This document shows, one piece after another, positions 8,051 through 16,737 of a DNA stretch of 35,578 bases (position 1 is the stretch's first letter; each line of letters begins with the position of its first letter). Source of the DNA: an uncultured Novosphingobium sp. (GTDB lineage: Bacteria > Pseudomonadota > Alphaproteobacteria > Sphingomonadales > Sphingomonadaceae); contig CAMPIM010000028.1 in NCBI GenBank assembly GCA_946886365.1, positions 1-35,578 of the forward strand, written 5' to 3'. A program made the position numbers and the translations under genes. Below the pieces are notes generated by a model. The model saw nothing but the letters and a program-made list of their open reading frames with translations, was not told where the DNA came from and did no database searches.

Positions 8051-9445
8051 TCAGCCCGGATAGCGCCGCCGCTGCAATTCGGCGGGCGGCAGATCCGGGA
8101 CATCATATTTCTTGCGCGCATAGGGATTGGCGCCCGAAGGCTGGGCTATCCCCAGAGTATCGAGCAACTGATTGGTCGCCGCCAGAATCTGATATTGCGC
8201 GAAGATTTCAGAGAAGCGGGCGGTTTCCGTCCGCACCTGCGTATTGAAGCGGGTATTCTGCGTATCCAGCACGTCGAGCAGCGAACGGCGTCCAACGTTG
8301 AACTGCTCGCGATAGGACACCAGCAGGGAATCAGACACCGTGCCCTGACGCGACAAGTCGTTCAGCCGCTTCTTTTCGGTATCCCAACGGTTCCAGGCAG
8401 TACGGACATCATCTTCCGCCTCGCGCTGACGCTGGCTGAGCCGGAAGCGCGCCTCGCTGGCGCGGCGGGTCATTTCCTGGACCTTCGCCCGGTTGATACC
8501 GCCATCGAACAGCTGCCAGCGCAGGACGACACGCCCCTGCACGTCATTGGTGCTGCCACGGAAGCCGTCCACATCCTCGCCGATGCGGCCGCGCCCTTCC
8601 AGCACAACCTTGGGTCCAAGCTCGGACTCCGCCTCGTCGACGACTGCATGCGCCGCCTGGATGTCAGCCTCAGCTTCCCGGATCAGCGGGTTGTTGGCGC
8701 GCGCGCCCGCAATCGCCTCGTCCAGCGTCGGCGGTACAGCGCTCGTCACCGCATCCGGCATCGACACCTGATCGATCGAAAGACCGGTCAGCGTGCGAAA
8801 GCTGATCGCCGCGTTGGTCAGGTCCTGCTCAGCTTCGCTCTTGCGGACCAACGCGGATTGCAGCCGCTCTTCGGCCTGCTGCTGGTCGGCGATGCTGATC
8901 GACCCCTTCGACACGCCCTCGCCCAGATCGCCGAGCAGCTTGCGATGGAAAGCGATATTGTCCTCAGCCGCCGCGACGACCCGCTGTTGCAGCATATAAT
9001 CCAGATACTGCCGCGTGACGTTCAGCGCGACGAACTGTGACCGTTCGCCCACGCGCAGCGCAGCTCCGTCGATCCGCGCGGCCTGACGCCGCTTTTCAGC
9101 GCCGCGATAGCCCGAATCGAACAGCGTTTCTTCGGCCAGCACACTTGCTTCCAGCGGGTAGAGCGTCTGGTCGCCAAGGCCAAGCGTCCGGCGCGTGTTA
9201 TTCTCCAGCCGACGAATGCCGGCCGATCCTTCCACGCTGACTCGGGGCAGGTACAACCCCTTGGCCTGCTCGCGTTCGAACTCGATCGCTTCCTTGTTCT
9301 GGATCGCCTGGTTGATTTCCGGATGACTGTCGATCGCGGCCGCAATGGCGCTCTTCAGGTCCGTGGTCTGTGCCCAACCGGTCGTTGCCATGGTCGCGGC
9401 GCACAGCGCCATCAGGCTGCCGCATGTCTTGCGCAGGATTGTCAT
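8051..9445 (-). CDS. TolC-family type I secretion outer membrane protein
   Basis: This is the outer-membrane channel of the secretion system (LapE/TolC role), where a retained adhesin would be held. The 464-residue protein starts with a signal peptide (about 1-25, cleaved near GWAQ) and continues with two outer-membrane efflux repeats rich in Gln/Ala/Glu/Arg helices, including a segment around NNPLIREAEADIQAAHAVVDEA and a C-terminal segment around LLVSYREQFNVGRRSLLDVLD, typical of the TolC family. A GGGGAG ribosome site lies about 9 bases before the ATG. The OmpA-like gene ends only 13 bases upstream, supporting one operon. Confidence 0.92.
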   Translation of the reverse strand: MTILRKTCGSLMALCAATMATTGWAQTTDLKSAIAAAIDSHPEINQAIQNKEAIEFEREQAKGLYLPRVSVEGSAGIRRLENNTRRTLGLGDQTLYPLEASVLAEETLFDSGYRGAEKRRQAARIDGAALRVGERSQFVALNVTRQYLDYMLQQRVVAAAEDNIAFHRKLLGDLGEGVSKGSISIADQQQAEERLQSALVRKSEAEQDLTNAAISFRTLTGLSIDQVSMPDAVTSAVPPTLDEAIAGARANNPLIREAEADIQAAHAVVDEAESELGPKVVLEGRGRIGEDVDGFRGSTNDVQGRVVLRWQLFDGGINRAKVQEMTRRASEARFRLSQRQREAEDDVRTAWNRWDTEKKRLNDLSRQGTVSDSLLVSYREQFNVGRRSLLDVLDTQNTRFNTQVRTETARFSEIFAQYQILAATNQLLDTLGIAQPSGANPYARKKYDVPDLPPAELQRRRYPG

Positions 9446-9458
9446 GATTGCGCTCCCC

Positions 9459-10166
9459 TCAATTGGTGCTGGCAGTGACTTCGACCCGACGGTTCATCGG
9501 TTCGCGCACATTGTCGGCAGTTTCGATTTTCAGCTGGGTCTCGCCCAGCCCGCTGACGGTCATCGCGTCCATCGCGATGCCACCCTGGCTCATCAGCCCG
9601 GCGACATTCTGCGCCCGGCGCAGCGACAGGCCGTCATTATAACCCTTGCCGCCCGACGTATCGGTGTAGCCGGTGACGCCGAACCGCATCCAACCGCACT
9701 GGGCGGCCGATTGCGTGATCTGGTTGATCGTCGCCGCGCCCTCGGGCAGCGGCGTGTCCATGTTCCAGTCGAAGAATATGGACACCGCCGGTGCCGTGCA
9801 GTCCAGCGCGGGTGGGGCTGAAGCTGCGGTCGGCACCGGCGGCGGTGGCGGCGCCGAAAGGCGTGCCACAAAGTCGTCGCACTTATTGATGCTGTCCGCA
9901 TCCTTAGTGCCGGATTTCATGAAGCCCAGCGCGATGCCGCACTGGTTCTTGGCCTCCACGGCCCAGGTCCAGCGGCTGTCCTGCGCTGCCCGTAAGCTTG
10001 CGTCGCCCGCCGCCGCAACGGCCGTGTCATAACGGCTCTTGAGCGCGCCTTTGAGCTCCGAATTGCCCATCTGCATCAGGGGCGAAGCGGGTGCCGCCAA
10101 GGCCCCCGTCGACATCATCCCCGCCGCTAGGCCGAAGGAAGCGATGCTTCTCAACCTGTTCCGCAT
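9459..10166 (-). CDS. OmpA-family peptidoglycan-binding protein
   Basis: This is a predicted periplasmic or outer-membrane-associated protein that binds peptidoglycan through a C-terminal OmpA-like domain. The start at 10166 is chosen because GGGGGAG lies 7 bases upstream; longer in-frame starts (10172, 10217) are less well placed. The 235-residue protein has a signal peptide (about 1-24, ending GALAA), a helical region with two Cys (CGIALGF, INKCDDF), a proline-rich linker (APPPPPVPT), and the OmpA domain (about 130-235) with FFDWNMDTPL, GYTDTSGGKGYNDGLSLRRA and a closing NRRVEV. It lies between the adhesin and TolC genes, suggesting it helps anchor the secretion complex to the wall; this is inference from position. 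Confidence 0.87.
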   Translation of the reverse strand: MRNRLRSIASFGLAAGMMSTGALAAPASPLMQMGNSELKGALKSRYDTAVAAAGDASLRAAQDSRWTWAVEAKNQCGIALGFMKSGTKDADSINKCDDFVARLSAPPPPPVPTAASAPPALDCTAPAVSIFFDWNMDTPLPEGAATINQITQSAAQCGWMRFGVTGYTDTSGGKGYNDGLSLRRAQNVAGLMSQGGIAMDAMTVSGLGETQLKIETADNVREPMNRRVEVTASTN

Positions 10167-10213
10167 AATCATTCTCCCCCAAATATTCCCGCGAGAAATC
10201 CGAACCATGGCGA

Positions 10214-13200
10214 TCACCCGTGAGCGACCGCCATCGCTTCATGCGCGACCATCGCCGCGTCGAAGATACTGGCCGCCATCGCCATCAGATGGCCTGCATC
10301 GGCGGCGTCGCCCGCAACGGGGTTGAGCAGCACCGGCGCATGCTCGCCCCCTGGCAACGCTGCCAGCAGCGCATCGATGTTTGGCGTCCCCGCATGTCCC
10401 AAAGCCTCGGCTACCACCTGTGCTGCTTGAGCATTCGGAGCCGCGTCATGCGCCGCAACGAGCGCCGCCGCATTGCCGTCGAAGACCGGGAGATTAACCG
10501 CCTGGGCGAGCAAACCCTGATGATCGTCCAGCGCGGGCTGCGCTTGGCCATCATCATTGGCGGCATGAACCGGTGCATCATCGCCGCCCGAAAGCGTTGA
10601 ATGATCTGGAGCCGAATCGTCGCTGCCGCTGTGGCTCGTCTGCTCGACCGGCTGATCCGCAACATGGCTATCCTGGCTTTCGCTCGACACCGATGTGCTT
10701 GCGTCGCCTTCGTTGGCAGGCTCGGACGCCGTGCTGGTTGTAGCCGTCGGTGCGGTATCCACCGTCGTCTCGGCCTGAGCGACGACCGGGGCAGGCGCCT
10801 GCTCCAACGTCTCGACAGCACCGGCCACCGCCACCAGGCTCGCCGCTATCAGCGCCTGGTTGAAGCCGCTGGTGATGCTTTCCGTCTTGGCGAGATCGAC
10901 ATCCTTGGAGGTGGCGAACACCACGTCGCCGACAGTGCCCGTCGTGCCGTCAGTACGGGTGAAGGTCGCTTCCCCCAGCACTGTCACGTCGCCGCCCGCT
11001 GCCTGATAGCTCTGGCCATCAGAGGTCAGCTTGATCGATGCGATGCCCATATCGGCCAGCGACTTGAACTCACCGCCATCGACCACACCGTTGCTGTTCA
11101 GATCCTGCCAGACGCCGAATTCGGAATAGGCGGCATCATGGGCGTCGAACACACCATCGCCATTACCGTCATAGGCAAGGCGCAGGCCCTCCAGATCGCT
11201 CTTCGCTCCCGGCGCATCGTCCGCAAAGACGATGTCGTAAGAACCGCCCGTCGCATGAGCGAGCAGGCCGTCGTCGGAAGAGACCCAGGCCGTGCTGACC
11301 GAGCCGCTGCCATAATCGTGGGTAACACCCAGCGATCGATCGACAAATTCCAGACCGTCGCCGTCCAGATCTATCGCGACCGGCGGAACCGGCGCTCCGC
11401 CTTGGAAGGTAACATCAATCGTGGTGGTGGGCGTCGTGCTGGTGACAATGTCGCCATCTGCGTCCTTTACCGTGACTGCGAACTGCAGCACCTGATCGTC
11501 AGGAATGACCTGCTGCGTTACGCTGAAATTTTCAACGCGCGCCGCTGGATTGCCGCTCTCGCTGTAATCGAAGCGGACAACCATGTGATCGAAATCGAGT
11601 GTCGGATCGATATCGACATGGGTGATCCCGTCAGCATCCTTCGTGACGAGGAAAGTCCCGGTTTGAAGTGGCAACGCACCAGCTGTCGGCGCGCCGCCCG
11701 CATAGGTCGCCCAGCTCACCGTCACCGTCGATGTGTTCGGCTGGAAATTAACGTCGAAGCTCAGGGACGAAGAGTCGTGATTACTGAACAGGAAGCCTTC
11801 ATTGTCATTGATGAGGTTGTTCGCCACGCCAAAACCGTTGCCCGACGGATTGATCGTCGACCCATCGTTGGTGAAGGCTTGGGCGGTCGTCGTTGCGCTA
11901 CCGTAAGAAACGCCGTCGAACACCTGCCCGCCTGGCAGAGTAACCGTCGTGTAATTGCCAGGCGCGATGTTGCTGAAGCTGAGCGGCGTATCGACCACTG
12001 GTCGCGTAGTCAGCACGTCCACCGTATAATCGCCTGTCGCCTGATCAACGGATACCGTGAAATAGGGATTGCCGTTCACGCTGGCCGTCACCACGCCGGT
12101 GCCATCGCCCGTGTAAACGATGCCCGTTATGTCAGTCAGATGGGTGAGCGTGATGCTGCCCGCCTGATCTGCACCATAGGTGAAGTTGATATCATTCCCG
12201 CTATAGGTGTGAATGGAATTCGCCACCGACAAATCCGTGACGGAAGACAATGTCGGAACATCATCCACGATAGAGACGACGATGGATCCAGGCGTCGCAT
12301 CGCTGTCGCCAGTGGCGTCGGTCACCGTCATGCTGATCGTGTCGGTCAGCGGGTTGATCTCGCCCTGACCGCTGTGCGTCAACGCATGATCCAGCGTATA
12401 GCTGTAGCCATAGGTCACGACGCCGTTCAAATCTGGCGCCGAGATCGAGGTGATCGTCAGCACGCCCTTGCTCGTGAACACCTGCTGCCCCACCGCCGTG
12501 ATCGCCTGCGCTGGGTTGAGATCGCCATCGAGCGTCAGCGTGTAACTCTCGCCATTGGCATTGACCGTGAACTGGCCAGTCGTATCGGTCTCGCTGGCCG
12601 CGCCATGCTGCAACCCGTCGGCCAGGCCATCCTCATAGACCGTGCTGGTGTCGCCCGTCACATCGGGCACGCGGCCATCCTGGTTCAGGCTGATCACCAG
12701 CTGGGCCAGGTCTGTGTCGCCGTCCCCATCCTTGATCTGGTAGGTGAAGGTCTCGCTCGTCACGCCCGCCGGGATCGACGCGGTCTTGAGCGTATAGGTA
12801 TAGCTGCCATCCGACTTGATCAGCAGATCGCCATAGGTGCCACTGATCGTCGTACCCGCAGCGCTCACCCCCGTCAGCGCACCGCCACCAGCTTCGGTGC
12901 CCACCCGAGCCCCCGTGACCGCACCGCCAGGCGCCGCGCCATCCGCGCCGATCGTGTCCGCCGTGCCATCGGTCGAGTTAGCGTCCGTGCCGCCAACCCC
13001 AGTGAACACATTGCCGTCCGCCTTGTTGCCAAGACCCTCCGTCACGCTGTCGGCATCATTGACCGCATGCGGCGCATCATCGACGATCCGCACGACCAGC
13101 GTGTCGCTGCCGCTGGTGCCGCTGATGCCGGTCACGCTCACCGTGACGCTGTCGTCATATTCGGTGAGGGTCGCGCCCGTCTTGCTGTCATTGTCGATCG

Positions 13201-15394
13201 TCGCGAGCAGCGTGTAGCTGTAGCTCACCGCCCCGGTCGCGGCATTGTAGCCGGTCAGCAGCAGCGTCCCCTCGCCCGTGTTCACAACGCCATTGGTCGT
13301 GCCGAACGCCTGCATCTGCGCCAGGGTGAAGCTCGTGCCCCCCACCGTGATGCTCGCGATCCCGTCGGTCGCAGACACCGTGAAGCTGCCGCTGGTCACA
13401 TGGCTGCCGTCATGAGCCGTGCCGCTCGGCAGGCCCGCCTCATAGACGGTCGCGTCAGGGCCGTTCAGCGAGGCCGTCACTACGGTCGCGCTGTCGTCCG
13501 CGCCCTTCACCGTGATCGTCAGGGTCGCGGGCGACTGGTCGCCGTCCGCGTCCTGCATCGTATAATGGAGCGTGAAGTCCTGGCTGAACCCGCTGCCCAG
13601 CGCCTGTGTCGCCGCCCGGCTGTTGTCCAGCACATAGCTCCAGCTGCCGTCGCTGTTCTGCACCAGCGTGCCGTAGCTGTTGAGCTGCGCCACCACAGCT
13701 GTGTCCGCGCCCCAGGCAACAAAGCTCTTGGGCGTGTCCGCGCCAGACACATCATTGGTCAGCACATTGCCAGACAGGCTGTTGGTGGCAGCATCCTCGA
13801 CGACAATATTGCCGACATCGTCAACCGCCTGCGGCTGATCATCGACGATGCCGATGGTCAGCGTCGTGCCTGCGGTGTCTCCATCGCTGTCGGTAATGGT
13901 GACGGCGAAGCTATCCTTGGTGTTGTCGCCCGAGGTGGCCGCGCCCAACGTATAGCTATAGCTGTATCCCGACGCCGGGGATCCGGTGATGGTCAGGGTG
14001 CCGAAGCTGCCCTGGACGGTCCCGCCATTGGTCACATCAACATTATTGATGACTAGCGAGCCGACCGTGTCGTTTCCGGTCGTGACGATCAGCGTCCCAG
14101 CGGCGGTCTCCGCCGTGGATTCAGCATTGGAACCATTGGGATTGAGCGCAGACTCATCGACCAGCGTGTCCGATCCGGCCTGGACCTCCACGGTCGGCGT
14201 AGAATCGGGCTCCAGGGTGACAGTGACTGTCGCCTGGGAGGTATCGCCATCGCCATCCTGGATCTGGTAGACAAAGGTTGCCGTGCCTTCCTGTCCAGCC
14301 GCCGGAGTGAAGGTGAACAGCCCGGTCGCGGGGTCGTATGCCACCGCTCCTTCTGCTGGACCGCTGACAATCGTCACGCGTACGGCGGGATTATTGTCGA
14401 TATCGACCCCATCTGCGCCGAACACATCATTGGTAAAGGCGTTGATGACGACCGGCGTACCCTCTGTACCCTGGTGAGCCAGGTCATCGTGCGCGGTAGG
14501 CACATCGTCGATGACGTTGACCACCAGCGCCTTGGTGACGCTGTCCCCGTCAGCATCGGTAACCGTCACCGTGAAATTATCGGTCACGGTATCGCCCGAA
14601 GTATTGTCGGCTAATGTATAGCTGTATTCGATCGTACCTGGAGCAACACGGGTGATCGTCAGCGTGCCGTGGGCGCCGGTGATCGTTTGCCCCGGTCCAG
14701 TGACGACCTGGCCGTTGATGCTGATCGTCGCGGGTGTATCGACCGCGACATAGGTGATGGTGCCGGCTGTCGTCTCGACCGGGGCCGGTTCGTTCGAACC
14801 AGGAGATCCGCCAGGACGGTTTACCGTTCCCAGGCCGGACTCGTCCACGACAGTGCCAGGGCCGGAGGTGGGGACCTCCAGTTCAGGCACATGATCTTCC
14901 TCATTCGGCGCGATGGGGAGGATTTCACGCTGTTCAGGCTGCGTAAAGGCCAATTCGGTCGGCGGGAGCAGATCGCCCAGGCCGTGAGGATTTCCGACGT
15001 CGCCCTCGGCTGCCAGGAAATTGCCGCCAGAGCTGCGAGCCGGACCAGCAGCGGGCTGCGGTTCCTCGCCGATCAACAGCGCCGCAAGGTTGACGGAAGG
15101 GATTTCTACGTCGCCGACAACGATGTGCGGCATTACGACCGCGCCATCCAGGATCACCATCTGAGTGCCGTCCGGCAACGTGACGACCAGGTTGCGGCCA
15201 TCGACCTCTATTTGATTGATGTCAGTTCCGGCAGGAAGGACGACAACGCCATCCGGGCCAGCGGCCACCGTGCGCATTGTGCCTGGCTGGATATGGTGCC
15301 CCTTCACCCGAGCAGCGAGTGCATCCAATACCGGGTCATGCGCCTGCTGACGGTCGGCGGCGGCATCGACATTCCATTCGCGCTCGAAATCCAT
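10214..15394 (-). CDS. Giant LapA-like repeat adhesin, type I secreted
   Basis: This is a very large, acidic, repetitive surface protein, the likely export substrate of the cluster. From ATG at 15394 (GGGATGGAAAG just upstream) it has 1726 residues; an in-frame ATG at 15487 would add 31 but has no clear ribosome site. The N-terminal module (about 30-115) carries a Pro-Ala-Ala-Gly site at 114-117. Four or more Ig-like T1SS-143/VCBS-type modules follow, with boundaries near 293, 516, 770 and 1041 marked by I(V)DDxP-type motifs and repeated DxDGD segments. Residues about 1340-1450 carry calcium-type loops: DLDGDG, DGNGDGVFDAHD and DLNSNGVVDGGE, the last two matching the 12-residue EF-hand pattern. 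The end is Ala/Asp/His/Gln-rich with a helical hydrophobic tail. No RTX nonapeptide array was seen. Base use differs between modules. Confidence 0.88.
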   Translation of the reverse strand: MDFEREWNVDAAADRQQAHDPVLDALAARVKGHHIQPGTMRTVAAGPDGVVVLPAGTDINQIEVDGRNLVVTLPDGTQMVILDGAVVMPHIVVGDVEIPSVNLAALLIGEEPQPAAGPARSSGGNFLAAEGDVGNPHGLGDLLPPTELAFTQPEQREILPIAPNEEDHVPELEVPTSGPGTVVDESGLGTVNRPGGSPGSNEPAPVETTAGTITYVAVDTPATISINGQVVTGPGQTITGAHGTLTITRVAPGTIEYSYTLADNTSGDTVTDNFTVTVTDADGDSVTKALVVNVIDDVPTAHDDLAHQGTEGTPVVINAFTNDVFGADGVDIDNNPAVRVTIVSGPAEGAVAYDPATGLFTFTPAAGQEGTATFVYQIQDGDGDTSQATVTVTLEPDSTPTVEVQAGSDTLVDESALNPNGSNAESTAETAAGTLIVTTGNDTVGSLVINNVDVTNGGTVQGSFGTLTITGSPASGYSYSYTLGAATSGDNTKDSFAVTITDSDGDTAGTTLTIGIVDDQPQAVDDVGNIVVEDAATNSLSGNVLTNDVSGADTPKSFVAWGADTAVVAQLNSYGTLVQNSDGSWSYVLDNSRAATQALGSGFSQDFTLHYTMQDADGDQSPATLTITVKGADDSATVVTASLNGPDATVYEAGLPSGTAHDGSHVTSGSFTVSATDGIASITVGGTSFTLAQMQAFGTTNGVVNTGEGTLLLTGYNAATGAVSYSYTLLATIDNDSKTGATLTEYDDSVTVSVTGISGTSGSDTLVVRIVDDAPHAVNDADSVTEGLGNKADGNVFTGVGGTDANSTDGTADTIGADGAAPGGAVTGARVGTEAGGGALTGVSAAGTTISGTYGDLLIKSDGSYTYTLKTASIPAGVTSETFTYQIKDGDGDTDLAQLVISLNQDGRVPDVTGDTSTVYEDGLADGLQHGAASETDTTGQFTVNANGESYTLTLDGDLNPAQAITAVGQQVFTSKGVLTITSISAPDLNGVVTYGYSYTLDHALTHSGQGEINPLTDTISMTVTDATGDSDATPGSIVVSIVDDVPTLSSVTDLSVANSIHTYSGNDINFTYGADQAGSITLTHLTDITGIVYTGDGTGVVTASVNGNPYFTVSVDQATGDYTVDVLTTRPVVDTPLSFSNIAPGNYTTVTLPGGQVFDGVSYGSATTTAQAFTNDGSTINPSGNGFGVANNLINDNEGFLFSNHDSSSLSFDVNFQPNTSTVTVSWATYAGGAPTAGALPLQTGTFLVTKDADGITHVDIDPTLDFDHMVVRFDYSESGNPAARVENFSVTQQVIPDDQVLQFAVTVKDADGDIVTSTTPTTTIDVTFQGGAPVPPVAIDLDGDGLEFVDRSLGVTHDYGSGSVSTAWVSSDDGLLAHATGGSYDIVFADDAPGAKSDLEGLRLAYDGNGDGVFDAHDAAYSEFGVWQDLNSNGVVDGGEFKSLADMGIASIKLTSDGQSYQAAGGDVTVLGEATFTRTDGTTGTVGDVVFATSKDVDLAKTESITSGFNQALIAASLVAVAGAVETLEQAPAPVVAQAETTVDTAPTATTSTASEPANEGDASTSVSSESQDSHVADQPVEQTSHSGSDDSAPDHSTLSGGDDAPVHAANDDGQAQPALDDHQGLLAQAVNLPVFDGNAAALVAAHDAAPNAQAAQVVAEALGHAGTPNIDALLAALPGGEHAPVLLNPVAGDAADAGHLMAMAASIFDAAMVAHEAMAVAHG
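15044..15055 (-). other. Predicted LapG cleavage site (Pro-Ala-Ala-Gly) in the adhesin
   Basis: These codons encode P114-A115-A116-G117 of the adhesin, within EEPQPAAGPARSSGG, just after the folded N-terminal module. Known LapG substrates are cut between two alanines in a T/A/P-Ala-Ala-Gly motif about 100 residues from the N-terminus; Pseudomonas LapA has it near residue 108. Sequence and distance both fit, and a LapG-like protease is encoded nearby. Actual cleavage is inferred. Confidence 0.7.
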
Positions 15395-15612
15395 CTTTCC
15401 ATCCCATCTGTCGTCATGGGACGGTTCAAAGAAGTGCGCAGAAGACCGCTTCCTCAACGCGCATGCATCGAGAAATTCCATCTTCATCGACTCATGGCAT
15501 TAGCGGATCAGCTATTGCCCATTGTCTGCGATCTTCCGTTGGCAAGGCCTTATTGGCCCTCCCCGCCCCGGATTAATACTATCGTCTTATGCTTCTGACC
15601 CGATGAGCGATC

Positions 15613-15642
15613 ATATTAGGCGGGGATAAATAGAGTCACCAA
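15613..15642 (-). promoter_or_regulatory. Candidate promoter for the adhesin operon
   Basis: On the minus strand TTGGTG (15642-15637) and TAATAT (15618-15613) are 18 bases apart inside the AT-rich segment. This would give a 5' leader of roughly 210 bases to the ATG at 15394. The match is partial and other arrangements in this AT-rich DNA are possible. Confidence 0.25.
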
Positions 15643-15750
15643 AAATCAACTTTTGTTAACCATTTAAATACGATAGCGGCCGAAAAATAACCCATGCTCT
15701 ATTACTAGAGATATAGGCATTTCACATACAGTATATCATTGGTCTTATAC

Positions 15751-15767
15751 CCTGCATTTAATGCAGG
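15751..15767. repeat. 17-base palindrome, possible operator
   Basis: CCTGCATTTAATGCAGG is a perfect inverted repeat with 7-base arms and a 3-base centre. It lies beside a weaker inverted repeat (GTATA at 15731 and TATAC at 15746) in the AT-rich region upstream of the adhesin. It could bind a dimeric regulator; no specific regulator is assigned. Confidence 0.4.
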
Positions 15768-15869
15768 CTAATGATCGGAGTGCTGTCCGGCAACGACTCG
15801 GAAGGCATCGCTGAAGCTATAGAGCTACTTTCGGGTGTCCTGGTGGCCAGGAATGTCTCGGAAACGATA

Positions 15870-15910
15870 AGCGGACGGCCAGCCCTTCGGCCAGCCGCCC
15901 GCTCATTTTT
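15870..15910 (+). terminator. Orphan intrinsic terminator, plus strand
   Basis: AGCGGACGGC at 15870 pairs with GCCGCCCGCT ending near 15903 (one mismatch), enclosing further GGCC pairing, and is followed by CATTTTTG. It resembles a rho-independent terminator for plus-strand transcription, but no convincing plus-strand gene lies upstream of it. It may end a small RNA starting in the AT-rich segment. Confidence 0.6.
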
Positions 15911-16108
15911 GCGACCCAACGGAATTATATCCGGTGTCAGCGCCCAGTCCCCCAACTCACGCCAATGCACGCACTGACCAGATATTGGGGGAAATGAACG
16001 CCGCCGTCCGATGGTGGAGTGGGGATAGCAGCGGCGGATGGTTTAGCAATTCACCCTAAGGGCTATAATTAACGATATAGTTGGCGAATGGAGGCGGAAA
16101 CGCGATCG

Positions 16109-16672
16109 TCAGTTCACCGGAATAACTGGATCAGGCTTGGGCATTTGCGCCGCTATTTTTTCCATACGCTGCGTGCGCTCGCTGGCGGTGCCTGTTGTCC
16201 GGCGAAAGAGATCCAATGCATAGCCCACCAACGGCCCAGCCGCGTCCGTCCGTTTGCGCGCCAGATAGAAATCGATCAGGTTTTCCAGCGCCATCTGGCA
16301 ATTGGGGTCATCTTCGCCCCGCGTGCGCAAATAGCTGTCGAATACTCGGCGGAGCAATTGCTCGGCCTCGCGATGACTGCCCATCCCCTCCATCAATAGA
16401 GCCAGATCATTTGCGGAAATCAGCGTGCGCGGATCATCAGGTCCGAATAATTCATCGGCCAGCGCCAACGCCTTGCGCGCAGCTTCTGTGCCTTCAGACA
16501 GTCGTCCGCCTGTGTAAGCGGTCTGCGCTTCCGCCACCAATGATCGCCATTGCTTCTCTCGCGCCTCGGTAACATCGGCAACATAGGGTGCTTGCCCCCA
16601 TGCGGGAGGAGCCAGGCAAAGCAGCAGCAGCGCACATGCTCGCCCGCTATGGTTGAAGCCGCGAAAGGTCAT
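16109..16672 (-). CDS. Secreted tetratricopeptide-repeat protein
   Basis: A 187-residue protein with a signal peptide (about 1-27: basic start, then LLLLCLAPPAWGQA) and tandem helix pairs of the tetratricopeptide type. The segment GRLSEGTEAARKALALADELFGPDDPRT and the following MGSHREAEQLLRRVFDSYLRTRGEDDPN have the TPR_12-like pattern. It should be periplasmic and act by protein binding; no partner is evident. The start at 16672 is chosen because GAGGAG lies 7 bases upstream and a signal peptide follows at once; an open frame extends upstream to 16810 but would overlap the LysR gene. It lies 65 bases downstream of that gene and may be the last gene of the leuB cluster. Confidence 0.75.
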   Translation of the reverse strand: MTFRGFNHSGRACALLLLCLAPPAWGQAPYVADVTEAREKQWRSLVAEAQTAYTGGRLSEGTEAARKALALADELFGPDDPRTLISANDLALLMEGMGSHREAEQLLRRVFDSYLRTRGEDDPNCQMALENLIDFYLARKRTDAAGPLVGYALDLFRRTTGTASERTQRMEKIAAQMPKPDPVIPVN

Positions 16673-16737
16673 CCGCCTACTCCTCGATGCGCACGACGGC
16701 CTCGCCCCAGCAAAAGGCCGGAAGCGAAAGCCTCGGT

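Larger units (their letters stand above)
15395..16108. other. Long intergenic region upstream of the adhesin
   Basis: About 600-710 bases without a convincing gene, depending on the adhesin start used. The part 15600-15760 is markedly AT-rich compared with the rest of the window and holds a candidate minus-strand promoter and a 17-base palindrome. A plus-strand terminator lies at 15870-15910. The remainder to 16108 is ordinary composition; two small overlapping open frames (about 70 codons, one per strand, 15758-15977) run through the terminator hairpin and have no recognisable features. It probably carries adhesin control signals and possibly a small RNA. Confidence 0.6.

Noticed and set aside
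10601..14056. A 1151-codon open frame on the plus strand opposite the adhesin gene.
   Set aside because: It is the antisense shadow of a long, repetitive, GC-rich coding sequence; its translation is Arg/His/Ile-rich with no domain, while the minus strand gives clean secretion-protein modules.
11400..14900. Repeated DNA in the adhesin gene considered as a CRISPR-like or tandem-repeat array.
   Set aside because: The repeats are long, diverged coding modules in one frame, with no short identical repeats or spacers.
15778..15799. GAGT...ACTC element with an inner CTGTCCGG, resembling the palindrome at 23536.
   Set aside because: The inner bases are not symmetric and the shared stretch is only 8 bases, so similarity by chance is likely.
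15758..15977. Two small open frames, one per strand (70 and 68 codons), upstream of the adhesin.
   Set aside because: They mirror each other across a terminator hairpin, lack good ribosome sites and show no protein features.
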